NCBI RefSeq assembly: GCF_021497945.1
Contig: NZ_CP046524.1
Coordinates: 205,001-269,000, forward strand
DNA from: Streptococcus oralis
Lineage (GTDB): Bacteria; Bacillota; Bacilli; Lactobacillales; Streptococcaceae
Direction of reading: 5' to 3'
Length of the DNA stretch: 64,000 nt
Of this stretch, positions 28,714 to 37,323 are shown piece by piece; within the stretch, counting starts at the first letter, position 1, and each line of letters begins with the position of its first letter. The notes beneath the pieces were generated by a model, which saw nothing but the letters and a program-made list of their open reading frames with translations, made no database searches and was not told the DNA's origin. The position numbers and the translations under genes were made by a program.

Positions 28714-28755
28714 AAAAACTCAAAACCAGATAGAAGTTACTGATTTTGAGTTTTT
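28714..28755 (-). terminator. Terminator of the KimA-like gene
   Basis: aaaaactcaaaa (28714-28725) and ttttgagttttt (28744-28755) form a perfect 12-bp AT-rich stem just beyond the stop codon of the minus-strand gene. Confidence 0.7.
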
Positions 28756-28757
28756 GT

Positions 28758-30602
28758 TTATTCTTTTAAGTGATAGGAGTAGCTAGCGACAACGACATCT
28801 TCGTGCCATCTGAGAGCGTATTTTAGTTTGAGGCTCATTTGATTGTGCAGGATATTTTGCCAAGGTTTGTTAGGGATAAACTGTGGGACGAGGACTGTAA
28901 CGGTATAGTTTTTTTGCTTGGCTTCTTGGGCGATTCGTTTGACATACTTGACGCTAGGGGCGATGATGTTTCGGTAGCTGGTGGTGATATTTTTCAGAGT
29001 GATATTTGGGAAGTAATCGGCAAATTCCTGAAGAATTTCTTGGTCTTTTTCAGCTGTTTCTTTAGTAGAGATGTGCATGGCCAATACTTCATCACCGATA
29101 CTTTGAGCGTAGTTAATCGCTCCGATACTTACTCGAGTGACATTCCCTACTAGGACAAGGACAAGGTTGCCGTCGTAAGTGCGTTTTTCAATTCCTTCGT
29201 AGAGTCGCAGTTGTTTTGCCACTTTTTGATAATGGTTGTGAATGGACAAAAAGAGGAAGGTTAAAACTAGGATAATTGGGAAGAAAGGCCAGATATCACC
29301 CAGTCTAAAAAGGAGTAAAATGAGGACGATAGCATAACAAATGATGGCTCCAAGGATATTAGCAAAGGCAGGTTTTAAGAAGTTTGCTCCTTTTTCCTTT
29401 TTCCAATGGCGAATCATCCCAGTCTGAGATAGGGCAAAGGGAACGAAGACCCCAATCGTATAAAGAGGAATCAAGCGTTCAGTATTCCCATTAAAAATGA
29501 GAAGAAGGATCATAGCCCCAAAAGCCAGAGTTAAGATACCATTGGAGTAGCCAAGACGATCCCCTTTTTCCATAAAGAGATGGGGCATGTACTTGTTTTT
29601 TGCCATATTGTAGGCCAGCATAGGGAAGGCTGAAAATCCAGTATTTGCAGCTACAGCTAGAATCAAGGCTGTCGAGAACTGGAAGAGATAGTAGCTAGCA
29701 TGACCAAAAAATGAATCTCCCAGAATGCCCTTGGCCATTTGCGAGAGAATGGTTTCTCCGTGTTGAGGTGTGATGCCCATCCAGTAGTTTAGGAAGGTAA
29801 TGCCTGCAAAAAGAAAACCTAGAATTAGTGACATGATGGTCAAGGTCTGAGCAGCATTCTTTTCTTTTGGAGTTTTGAAAAATGGCACTGCATTTGAAAT
29901 AGCCTCAACCCCAGTTAGAGAGGCTGAACCGCTAGTAAAGGCTCTCAATAGGAGAACGATGGAAAGGCTAGGAACAGTTTGTCCAATGGTTGAAGTCGCC
30001 TGATAATTTAGGGAACCTGTAAATAGTTGAAAGAACCCATAAAGCAAGAGAAAGGCCGTGCTGAAGATAAAAAGGTAGACAGGAATCATTAAAGAACTGG
30101 CAGATTCTTTCAATCCTCTTAAATTCAAGAGCATGAGCAGGCAGACTAGGAAAATAGAGATATGAAGATTATAAGGATGGAGGGCAGGGATGGCTGCTGT
30201 AATAGCATCAGCTCCAGACGCAACGGATACGGCTACTGTCAGCATATAGTCAACAAGGAGACTACCTCCTGCAATCAAGCCCAGTTCAGGGGAGAGATTT
30301 TCCCGAGTGACCATATAAGCCCCTCCACCTTGAGGATAGGCATGAATGATTTGACGATAGGAAATGGTCAAACTAGCGAGGAGTAAGAGGACAAAAATAC
30401 CGATAGGGAGGCTCCACCAAATAGCGAGAGGAGAGAGACTGACTAAAACGAGAATGACTTGTTCAGGTCCATAGGCAATAGAAGACAGGGCATCACTGGA
30501 TAACATTGCAAGTGCCTGCATTTTTCCTAATAAGCCCCCTTCGCCGTCTGTGAGAGACTTGAGTGGCCGACCGATAAAGGTATATTTTAATTTTCTAAAC
30601 AT
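28758..30602 (-). CDS. KimA-like potassium importer (APC superfamily)
   Basis: 614-aa transporter with about 12 membrane helices and a C-terminal cytoplasmic domain of about 150 residues. The N-terminal run GRPLKSLTDGEGG followed by LAMLSSDALSSIAYG, YPQGGGAYMVTRENL, GGSLLVDYMLTVAVS and SGSASLTGVEAISNAVPFF closely follow Bacillus KimA as I recall it; the tail VPQFIPNKPWQNILHNQ matches the end of KimA. KimA imports K+ with protons and is inhibited by c-di-AMP. The ATG at 30602 has AAGGA 8 nt upstream. No c-di-AMP riboswitch is visible upstream. It would often be labelled only amino acid permease. Confidence 0.82.
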   Translation of the reverse strand: MFRKLKYTFIGRPLKSLTDGEGGLLGKMQALAMLSSDALSSIAYGPEQVILVLVSLSPLAIWWSLPIGIFVLLLLASLTISYRQIIHAYPQGGGAYMVTRENLSPELGLIAGGSLLVDYMLTVAVSVASGADAITAAIPALHPYNLHISIFLVCLLMLLNLRGLKESASSLMIPVYLFIFSTAFLLLYGFFQLFTGSLNYQATSTIGQTVPSLSIVLLLRAFTSGSASLTGVEAISNAVPFFKTPKEKNAAQTLTIMSLILGFLFAGITFLNYWMGITPQHGETILSQMAKGILGDSFFGHASYYLFQFSTALILAVAANTGFSAFPMLAYNMAKNKYMPHLFMEKGDRLGYSNGILTLAFGAMILLLIFNGNTERLIPLYTIGVFVPFALSQTGMIRHWKKEKGANFLKPAFANILGAIICYAIVLILLLFRLGDIWPFFPIILVLTFLFLSIHNHYQKVAKQLRLYEGIEKRTYDGNLVLVLVGNVTRVSIGAINYAQSIGDEVLAMHISTKETAEKDQEILQEFADYFPNITLKNITTSYRNIIAPSVKYVKRIAQEAKQKNYTVTVLVPQFIPNKPWQNILHNQMSLKLKYALRWHEDVVVASYSYHLKE

Positions 30603-30717
30603 TTTCTTTTCCTTTACTGAAAATTTCAATAAGTGTTATTATACTGCTTTGAAAAAAGGTAGTCAAGGGAGAACGATTGATATTAGAATATTTTTACGAG
30701 CCGAGGAATGCTATTTT

Positions 30718-30726
30718 TGGTATAAT
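30718..30726 (+). promoter_or_regulatory. tatD-rnmV promoter
   Basis: Extended -10 TGGTATAAT, followed by a short leader. Confidence 0.6.
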
Positions 30727-30753
30727 AGATGGAAGAAAATGAGGTTAGAAGAG

Positions 30754-31527
30754 ATGATTTTTGATACGCACACACATTTAAATGTAGAAGAATTTGCAAG
30801 ACGTGAGGCCGAAGAAATCGCCTTGGCAACTGAGATGGGCGTGACTCGGATGAACATTGTTGGTTTTGACAAGCCGACCATTGAACGTGCCCTGGAGTTA
30901 GCAGATGAGTATGAGCAACTCTACGCAACTATTGGCTGGCATCCGACGGAAGCAGGGACATACACAGATGAGGTCGAAGCTTACTTGCTTGAAAAGCTAA
31001 AACATCCCAAGGTTGTTGCTTTAGGTGAGATTGGTCTGGACTACCATTGGATGACAGCACCTAAGGAAGTGCAGGAACGGGTTTTTCGTCGTCAGATTCA
31101 GTTATCCAAGGACTTGAATTTACCTTTTGTGGTCCATACCCGTGATGCGCTAGAAGATACTTATGAGATTATCAAGAGCGAGAGCGTTGGTCCACGAGGT
31201 GGGATTATGCATTCATTTTCAGGCTCTTTGGAGTGGGCTGAGAAGTTTGTCGAACTTGGCATGACCATTTCTTTCTCAGGAGTGGTGACCTTTAAAAAAG
31301 CGACGGATATTCAAGAGGTTGCTAGGGAACTTCCTTTGGATAAGATTTTGGTAGAAACGGATGCCCCTTACCTGGCTCCTGTTCCTAAACGTGGTCGTGA
31401 AAACAAAACAGCCTATACTCGCTATGTGGTAGATTTTATCGCGGATTTGCGTGGGATGACGACTGAGGAGTTAGCCGCAGTAACAACTGCAAATGCAGAG
31501 CGTATCTTCGGATTGGACAGCAAGTGA
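30754..31527 (+). CDS. tatD: TatD-family metal-dependent DNase
   Basis: 257-aa TIM-barrel hydrolase of the TatD family (DNase / quality-control nuclease). The metal ligands are visible: FDTHTHLNVEEF at the N-terminus, ALGEIGLDYHWM (about 90), VVHTRDA (about 125), MHSFSGSLEWA (about 150) and LVETDAPYLAP (about 205). The start at 30754 begins exactly at MIFDTHTH; an in-frame ATG at 30739 would add five residues and cannot be excluded. It is followed by rnmV with a one-base stop/start overlap. Confidence 0.93.
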   Translation: MIFDTHTHLNVEEFARREAEEIALATEMGVTRMNIVGFDKPTIERALELADEYEQLYATIGWHPTEAGTYTDEVEAYLLEKLKHPKVVALGEIGLDYHWMTAPKEVQERVFRRQIQLSKDLNLPFVVHTRDALEDTYEIIKSESVGPRGGIMHSFSGSLEWAEKFVELGMTISFSGVVTFKKATDIQEVARELPLDKILVETDAPYLAPVPKRGRENKTAYTRYVVDFIADLRGMTTEELAAVTTANAERIFGLDSK

Positions 31528-32090
31528 TGAAAGAAAAAATTTCCCAAGTCATCGTGGTCGAAGGTCGCGATGATACGGTCAATCTCAAACGCTACTTTGA
31601 TGTAGAGACCTACGAAACAAGAGGTTCCGCAATAAATGACCAAGATATAGAGCGCATTCGTCGTTTGCATGAACTGCATGGGGTCATTGTTTTTACAGAT
31701 CCAGATTTTAATGGGGAGAGGATTCGGCGCATGATTATGACGACCATTCCAACTGTGCAGCATGCCTTTCTCAAGCGAGATGAGGCTGTTCCCAAATCTA
31801 AGTCCAAGGGACGTTCTCTGGGAATTGAACACGCCAGCTATGAAGACCTAAAAACAGCGCTGGCTCAGGTGACAGAGCAATTTGAAAATGAGAACGAATT
31901 TGACATCAGTCGTGGTGACTTGATTCGCCTAGGTTTCTTAGCGGGAGCAGACAGTCGTAGGCGCAGAGAGTATCTAGGCGAACAGCTCCGCATCGGCTAT
32001 TCCAACGGCAAGCAACTCCTCAAGCGCTTAGAGTTATTTGGGATAACCTTGGCAGAAGTGGAAGAGGCTATGACCAGTTATGAGGATTGA
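31527..32090 (+). CDS. rnmV: Ribonuclease M5
   Basis: 187-aa Toprim-domain ribonuclease that matures the ends of 5S rRNA precursor. Toprim motifs are VIVVEGRDDTVNL near the start and VIVFTDPDFNGERIRR near residue 55. The C-terminal half carries the RNase M5-specific region (GDLIRLGFLAGADSRRRREYL). The ATG at 31527 shares its A with the tatD stop codon (TGATG); a GTG three bases upstream is less likely. It forms an rRNA maturation run with rsmA and rsgA downstream. Confidence 0.95.
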   Translation: MKEKISQVIVVEGRDDTVNLKRYFDVETYETRGSAINDQDIERIRRLHELHGVIVFTDPDFNGERIRRMIMTTIPTVQHAFLKRDEAVPKSKSKGRSLGIEHASYEDLKTALAQVTEQFENENEFDISRGDLIRLGFLAGADSRRRREYLGEQLRIGYSNGKQLLKRLELFGITLAEVEEAMTSYED

Positions 32091-32156
32091 GAAACCGTCC
32101 CAAAATGTAGGCGGAATGTGTTACAATAGAAGTGAATAGATTGAGATGCTGGCTGT

Positions 32157-32249
32157 ATGGAAACTGGTGTCCTACCTCATAAGATAGAACTTGAAATTTC
32201 TGAAGATATGTTGAAAGTCTATATAGATTTATCTACGGAAGAGGGATGA
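32157..32249 (+). CDS. Possible 30-aa peptide or gene remnant
   Basis: An ATG-initiated frame encodes METGVLPHKIELEISEDMLK and ten more residues ending DLSTEEG. It ends overlapping the ATG at 32246 of the longer upstream extension of the next gene. There is no clear Shine-Dalgarno. The peptide looks protein-like (alternating hydrophobic and acidic residues), so it may be a decayed gene end rather than a working small protein. A TGTTACAAT extended -10 lies upstream near 32119-32127. Confidence 0.3.
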   Translation: METGVLPHKIELEISEDMLKVYIDLSTEEG

Positions 32250-32293
32250 GTAGAATTCCATATCTTACTTTTAAAAAATTGAAAGGAAACAAC

Positions 32294-33001
32294 ATGGGCA
32301 ATAGAAGCCATATTTACTTAAAAAACGGAGATGAAGCCCGTATTCTAACAGAGGGAATTTACACAATACCTTATTTTTGGCAATTGTTTTGGGATGAAGC
32401 AGATTTAAAAGCTCCTATTGCTCTCTGGGAAACAGCAGAAAAACTCGAAGAAGATGAAGAGGAAGCAGAAAAGTTTTACCAAGAGCAGAATGTAGATATC
32501 TTACTTTCTATTGAAAAATTCCAGCAAAATGCCCTCCAAAATCGGTCTTTTTTAGAAGAAAATGCCCCGCAAGCCTTGCAACTATATGATGCCTTTGTTC
32601 GTTATATTCTTGCAAATGTCAAAGACGGTGATGTGCTTGGATTTGATGTTTTGGATGTAGTTTTTATGAATCAAGTGTCTGTAGTTTCTGATAAACTGTT
32701 AAAAAATATCCGAGCTATTCAGGAAAATCAACCAGAAGATTTGGATTTTTCTCTAACGGATAAGAACCTAATTGGCCTTGCTATGGGTTTTCCTGATTAT
32801 TATGCTTCAGAATTATTGCCAGAAGACAATATTCTAGATTCAGTTGCCTATCAGGATGAATTTAAGAAAATGAACCCCAAAGAAGATAAGAAAGCGCTTG
32901 ATATGACTGGATCCGATTCAAACAAGCATCGTATTCATTTTGTGTTTTGGATTGTATTGGTACTAGGAATTATATGGGTTCTATATATTGTTTTTAGCTA
33001 A
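32294..33001 (+). CDS. Hypothetical protein with C-terminal membrane anchor
   Basis: 235-aa acidic protein of unknown family starting MGNRSHIYLKNGDEARILTE. Most of the chain is soluble and Glu-rich (KLEEDEEEAEKFYQEQ near 55-70), and the last about 20 residues (FVFWIVLVLGIIWVLYIVF) form one membrane helix with almost no tail, so it should be a tail-anchored cytoplasmic-facing protein. The ATG at 32294 follows GAAAGGAAAC; an upstream in-frame ATG at 32246 has poorer context. It lies between rnmV and rsmA. Confidence 0.65.
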   Translation: MGNRSHIYLKNGDEARILTEGIYTIPYFWQLFWDEADLKAPIALWETAEKLEEDEEEAEKFYQEQNVDILLSIEKFQQNALQNRSFLEENAPQALQLYDAFVRYILANVKDGDVLGFDVLDVVFMNQVSVVSDKLLKNIRAIQENQPEDLDFSLTDKNLIGLAMGFPDYYASELLPEDNILDSVAYQDEFKKMNPKEDKKALDMTGSDSNKHRIHFVFWIVLVLGIIWVLYIVFS

Positions 33002-33020
33002 TAAATAGAAAAGAGAATAA

Positions 33021-33893
33021 ATGAGAATTGCAGATTATAGCGTGACTAAGGCAGTGCTGGAGCGTCACGGTTTTACCTTTAAAAAGTCCTTTGGGCAAAA
33101 TTTCCTGACGGATACTAATATCCTTCAAAAAATCGTGGATACGGCTGAAATTGACGACCAGGTCAATGTCATTGAAATTGGACCAGGGATTGGTGCCTTG
33201 ACAGAATTTTTGGCAGAGCGTGCAGCTCAAGTCATGGCCTTTGAGATCGACCACCGTTTGGTACCGATTTTGGCAGATACCCTACGTGATTTTGACAATG
33301 TGACAGTAGTCAACGAGGATATTCTCAAAGTTGACTTGGCGCAACATATCCAGAATTTCAAAAATCCAGAATTGCCAATTAAAGTAGTAGCCAACTTGCC
33401 CTACTATATCACGACACCTATTCTCATGCACTTGATCGAGAGTGGCATTCCTTTTAGTGAGTTTGTCGTCATGATGCAAAAAGAAGTGGCGGATCGGATC
33501 TCAGCACAGCCAAATACCAAGGCTTATGGTAGTTTGTCGATTGCTGTGCAGTATTATATGACAGCCAAGGTTGCCTTCATCGTGCCTCGTACGGTCTTTG
33601 TGCCAGCGCCAAATGTGGACTCAGCCATTTTAAAAATGGTGCGCCGTCCAGAGCCAGCTGTAGCAGTGAAAGATGAACAGTTCTTCTTTAAGATTTCCAA
33701 GGCTAGTTTCACCCATCGTCGCAAGACCTTGTGGAACAACTTAACAGGCTACTTTGGTAAGACCGAAGAAGTCAAGGATAAGCTGACCAAGGCTTTGGAC
33801 CAAGCAGGCTTGTCACCAAGTGTGCGTGGGGAAGCACTAAGCTTGGAAGAATTTGCTAGCCTTTCAGATGCGCTTAAAGGGCAAGGACTCTAA
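33021..33893 (+). CDS. rsmA: 16S rRNA adenine N6,N6-dimethyltransferase
   Basis: 290-aa KsgA/Dim1 enzyme that dimethylates the two adjacent adenines near the 3' end of 16S rRNA in late 30S assembly. Motifs are [10 protein letters not shown], the SAM site [28 protein letters not shown] and the catalytic [11 protein letters not shown] (Asn-Leu-Pro-Tyr), followed by the C-terminal helical domain. Adjacent to rsgA, which also acts in 30S maturation. The start lies after AAAAGAGAAT. Confidence 0.97.
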   Translation: MRIADYSVTKAVLERHGFTFKKSFGQNFLTDTNILQKIVDTAEIDDQVNVIEIGPGIGALTEFLAERAAQVMAFEIDHRLVPILADTLRDFDNVTVVNEDILKVDLAQHIQNFKNPELPIKVVANLPYYITTPILMHLIESGIPFSEFVVMMQKEVADRISAQPNTKAYGSLSIAVQYYMTAKVAFIVPRTVFVPAPNVDSAILKMVRRPEPAVAVKDEQFFFKISKASFTHRRKTLWNNLTGYFGKTEEVKDKLTKALDQAGLSPSVRGEALSLEEFASLSDALKGQGL

Positions 33894-33894
33894 G

Positions 33895-34773
33895 ATGCAG
33901 GGACAAATCATTAAAGCCTTGGCAGGATTCTACTATGTAGAGAGTGATGGTCAAGTTTACCAGACACGCGCGCGTGGGAATTTCCGCAAAAAAGGCCACA
34001 CGCCCTACGTCGGAGACTGGGTAGACTTTTCTGCGGAGGAAAATTCAGAAGGTTATATCCTCAAAATTCACGAACGGAAAAACAGTTTGGTTCGTCCACC
34101 TATTGTCAATATTGACCAAGCTGTGGTGATCATGTCGGCTAAGGAGCCTGATTTTAATAGCAATTTGCTGGATCGCTTCTTGGTTCTTTTAGAGCACAAG
34201 GGTATTCATCCCATCGTTTATATTTCCAAAATGGACTTGCTGGAAGATCGGGCAGAATTGGATTTTTACCAGCAGACTTACGGTGCCATTGGTTACGACT
34301 TTGTGACCAGTAAGGAGGAACTTCTGCCTTTGTTGACAGGAAAAGTGACGGTCTTTATGGGGCAGACAGGTGTTGGGAAGTCAACCCTTCTCAATAAAAT
34401 CGCACCGGACCTCAATCTTGAAACAGGAGAAATCTCAGATAGTCTGGGTCGCGGTCGTCATACCACTCGAGCTGTTAGTTTTTATAACCTCAATGGGGGT
34501 AAAATCGCGGACACACCAGGATTTTCATCGCTGGATTATGAAGTGTCAACGGCTGAAGACCTCAATCAGGCCTTTCCAGAGATTGCCAGTGTCAGTCGAG
34601 ACTGCAAGTTCCGTACTTGTACCCATACCCATGAGCCGTCCTGTGCGGTTAAGCCGGCTGTAGAAGAAGGCGCTATTGCGACCTTCCGTTTTGACAACTA
34701 CCTGCAATTCCTCAGTGAGATTGAAAATCGCAGAGAGACTTATAAAAAAGTCAGTAAAAAAATTCCAAAATAA
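33895..34773 (+). CDS. rsgA: Ribosome small-subunit GTPase RsgA
   Basis: 292-aa circularly permuted GTPase that acts as a 30S maturation checkpoint. An N-terminal OB fold ([20 protein letters not shown]) precedes the GTPase, where the G4-type ISKMDLL comes before the P loop [12 protein letters not shown] and switch [12 protein letters not shown], as expected for the permuted order. The C-terminal zinc cluster is [14 protein letters not shown]. It starts one base after the rsmA stop, which implies translational coupling. Confidence 0.97.
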   Translation: MQGQIIKALAGFYYVESDGQVYQTRARGNFRKKGHTPYVGDWVDFSAEENSEGYILKIHERKNSLVRPPIVNIDQAVVIMSAKEPDFNSNLLDRFLVLLEHKGIHPIVYISKMDLLEDRAELDFYQQTYGAIGYDFVTSKEELLPLLTGKVTVFMGQTGVGKSTLLNKIAPDLNLETGEISDSLGRGRHTTRAVSFYNLNGGKIADTPGFSSLDYEVSTAEDLNQAFPEIASVSRDCKFRTCTHTHEPSCAVKPAVEEGAIATFRFDNYLQFLSEIENRRETYKKVSKKIPK

Positions 34774-34783
34774 GGAGAAACCT

Positions 34784-35440
34784 ATGTCTCAATACAAGAT
34801 TGCTCCGTCAATTCTGGCAGCAGATTATGCCAACTTTGAACGTGAAATCAAACGTCTAGAAGCAACTGGGGCAGAATATGTTCATATCGATATCATGGAT
34901 GGTCATTTTGTGCCGCAAATCAGCTTTGGTGCAGGTGTGGTCGAGAGCCTTCGCCCCCATAGCAAGATGGTATTTGACTGCCACTTGATGGTATCAAATC
35001 CAGAGCACCATCTAGAAGACTTTGCGCGCGCAGGAGCGGATATCATCAGTATCCATGCAGAAGCAACTCCTCATATCCATGGCGCCCTCCAAAAGATTCG
35101 TTCTTTGGGAGTGAAACCTTCAGTTGTGATCAATCCTGGGACACCTGTTGAGGCTATCAAGCACGTCCTTCACCTAGTTGACCAAGTCTTAGTCATGACG
35201 GTTAACCCTGGCTTCGGCGGGCAAGCTTTCCTACCTGAAACCATGGATAAGATTCGCGAGTTGGTTGCCCTTCGTGAGGAAAAAGGCTTGAACTTTGAGA
35301 TCGAAGTCGATGGTGGGATTGATGATCAAACCATTTCTCAAGCTAAAGAAGCTGGTGCTACAGTTTTTGTAGCAGGGTCTTATGTCTTTAAGGGAGATGT
35401 CAATGAACGAGTGCAAACGCTCAGAAAACAACTGGACTAG
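34784..35440 (+). CDS. rpe: Ribulose-phosphate 3-epimerase
   Basis: 218-aa TIM-barrel enzyme of the pentose phosphate pathway interconverting ribulose-5-P and xylulose-5-P. Signatures are IAPSILAADYANFEREI, HIDIMDGHFVPQISFG, DCHLMVSNPE, MTVNPGFGGQAF and EVDGGIDDQTI, with metal ligands His and Asp in place. RBS TAAGGAG precedes the ATG by 6 nt. The last 38 nt overlap the start of thiN. Confidence 0.97.
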   Translation: MSQYKIAPSILAADYANFEREIKRLEATGAEYVHIDIMDGHFVPQISFGAGVVESLRPHSKMVFDCHLMVSNPEHHLEDFARAGADIISIHAEATPHIHGALQKIRSLGVKPSVVINPGTPVEAIKHVLHLVDQVLVMTVNPGFGGQAFLPETMDKIRELVALREEKGLNFEIEVDGGIDDQTISQAKEAGATVFVAGSYVFKGDVNERVQTLRKQLD

Positions 35441-36065
35441 GGTTGCTGTTTTTGCAGGTGGAGACCGTGGTCATTATCGGACGGATTTTGATTGCTTTGT
35501 CGGTGTGGATCGAGGATCGCTCTGGGTCTTGGAAGAAGACTTGCCTCTTACTCTAGCAGTTGGAGATTTTGATTCTGTCACTGCAGTTGAACGTCAGTTG
35601 ATTCAAAAACGAGCCCTGCGCTTTGTTCAAGCTCAGCCAGAAAAGGATGATACGGATCTGGAATTGGCTCTCTTAACCATCTTTGAGCAAAACCCTCAGA
35701 CTCAGGTCACTATTTTTGGTGCCCTAGGTGGTCGTATTGACCATATGCTGGCCAATGTCTTTCTGCCTAGCAATCCCAAGTTGGCACCCTATATGCGCCA
35801 GATAGCGATTGAGGATGGGCAAAACTTGCTTAGCTATTGTCCAGAAGGAACCAGTCAGCTTCAACCCCGTTCAGACTATGACTATCTAGCCTTTATGCCA
35901 GTTCGGGATAGTCAGTTGACCATTATCGGTGCTAAGTACGAATTGACTGAGGAAAATTTTTTCTTTAAAAAAGTGTACGCTTCTAACGAATATATAGATA
36001 GGGAAGTTTCGGTGACTTGCCCAGATGGTTATGTAGTCGTACTGCATAGCAAGGACAGGAGGTAG
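35403..36065 (+). CDS. thiN: Thiamine pyrophosphokinase
   Basis: 220-aa enzyme making thiamine pyrophosphate from thiamine and ATP. Visible motifs are VAVFAGGDRGHYRTD, VGVDRGSLWVL, VGDFDSVT and QPEKDDTDLELAL, typical of the catalytic domain, then GALGGRIDHMLANV. The ATG at 35403 is preferred since GGGAG lies 6-7 nt upstream; earlier in-frame ATGs lie deeper inside rpe. Overlap with rpe is 38 nt. Confidence 0.94.
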   Translation: MNECKRSENNWTRVAVFAGGDRGHYRTDFDCFVGVDRGSLWVLEEDLPLTLAVGDFDSVTAVERQLIQKRALRFVQAQPEKDDTDLELALLTIFEQNPQTQVTIFGALGGRIDHMLANVFLPSNPKLAPYMRQIAIEDGQNLLSYCPEGTSQLQPRSDYDYLAFMPVRDSQLTIIGAKYELTEENFFFKKVYASNEYIDREVSVTCPDGYVVVLHSKDRR

Positions 36066-36066
36066 G

Positions 36067-37323
36067 ATGGAGACTGTATTATTACTATTATTAATTGCCA
36101 ACCTAGCTGGACTCTTTCTGATTTGGCAAAGGCAGGATAAGCAGGAGAAACACCTAAGCAAGAGTTTGGAGGGTCAGGCAGATCATCTGTCAGACCAGTT
36201 GGATTATCGTTTTGAGCAAGCCAGACAAGCTAGTCAACTAGACCAAAAAGACTTGGAAGTGGCTGTCAGCGACCGTTTGCAGGAAGTGCGAATGGAGTTG
36301 CACCAAGGTCTGACGCAAGTTCGTCAAGAAATGACGGATAATCTCATCCAAACCAGAGACAAGACCGACCAACGTCTTCAAGCCTTGCAGGAATCAAATG
36401 AGCAACGTTTAGAACAAATGCGTCAAACAGTCGAGGAAAAGTTGGAAAAGACCTTGCAGACGCGCTTGCAGGCTTCCTTCGAGACAGTTTCCAAGCAACT
36501 AGAATCTGTCAATCGTGGCCTTGGAGAAATGCAGACAGTTGCCCGTGATGTCGGTGCCCTCAATAAGGTTCTATCAGGTACTAAAACGCGAGGAATTCTG
36601 GGTGAATTGCAACTGGGCCAAATCATCGAGGACATCATGACACCTGCCCAGTACGAACGAGAATACGCAACGGTTGAAAACTCCAATGAACGAGTGGAGT
36701 ACGCCATCAAGTTGCCTGGGCAAGGTGACCAGGAATATGTCTACCTGCCGATTGACTCCAAGTTTCCACTGGCAGATTATTACCGCTTGGAAGAAGCCTA
36801 TGAGGCAGGTGACAAGGACGAGATCGAACGCTGTCGCAAGTCACTCTTGGCAAGCGTTAAGCGCTTTGCCAAGGATATCAAGAGCAAGTACTTGGCTCCC
36901 CCTAGAACAACAAATTTTGGAGTTTTGTTTGTCCCGACAGAAGGTCTCTACTCAGAAATTGTACGCAATCCTGTTTTCTTTGATGATTTGAGACGGGAGG
37001 AGCAGATTATTGTCGCAGGGCCAAGTACCCTGTCAGCCCTCCTCAATTCCCTATCAGTTGGCTTCAAAACTCTCAATATCCAAAAGAGTGCCGACCATAT
37101 CAGTAAGACCCTTGCCAGCGTCAAGACGGAGTTTGGCAAGTTCGGGGGAATTTTGGTTAAGGCACAGAAACATCTCCAACATGCCTCTGGCAATATTGAT
37201 GAATTATTAAACCGTCGTACCACAGCTATTGAGCGGACGCTCCGTCACATTGAGTTATCAGAAGGTGAGCCTGCGCTTGATCTACTCCATTTCCAAGAAG
37301 ATGAGGAAGAATATGAAGATTAG
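36067..37323 (+). CDS. rmuC: DNA recombination protein RmuC family
   Basis: 418-aa protein with an N-terminal membrane helix (METVLLLLLIANLAGLFLIW), a long Gln/Glu/Arg-rich coiled coil (about 25-145), and the RmuC nuclease-like domain (GILGELQLGQIIEDIM, LPIDSKFPLADYYRLEEAY, FVPTEGLYSEIV). RmuC is reported to limit inversions at short inverted repeats; mechanism is not settled. It begins one base after the thiN stop and overlaps the next gene by 11 nt. Confidence 0.93.
   Translation: METVLLLLLIANLAGLFLIWQRQDKQEKHLSKSLEGQADHLSDQLDYRFEQARQASQLDQKDLEVAVSDRLQEVRMELHQGLTQVRQEMTDNLIQTRDKTDQRLQALQESNEQRLEQMRQTVEEKLEKTLQTRLQASFETVSKQLESVNRGLGEMQTVARDVGALNKVLSGTKTRGILGELQLGQIIEDIMTPAQYEREYATVENSNERVEYAIKLPGQGDQEYVYLPIDSKFPLADYYRLEEAYEAGDKDEIERCRKSLLASVKRFAKDIKSKYLAPPRTTNFGVLFVPTEGLYSEIVRNPVFFDDLRREEQIIVAGPSTLSALLNSLSVGFKTLNIQKSADHISKTLASVKTEFGKFGGILVKAQKHLQHASGNIDELLNRRTTAIERTLRHIELSEGEPALDLLHFQEDEEEYED

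Noticed and set aside
30611..30625. CodY-like box upstream of the KimA-like gene
   Set aside because: Only 12 of 15 matches in an AT-rich leader; not enough to call.
30550..30753. Long N-terminal extension of tatD
   Set aside because: It runs through the divergent KimA leader and the tatD promoter; the family starts at MIFDTHTH.
30603..30760. c-di-AMP (ydaO-type) riboswitch before the KimA-like gene
   Set aside because: The leader is under 60 nt and lacks the conserved GGG-loop and pseudoknot blocks.
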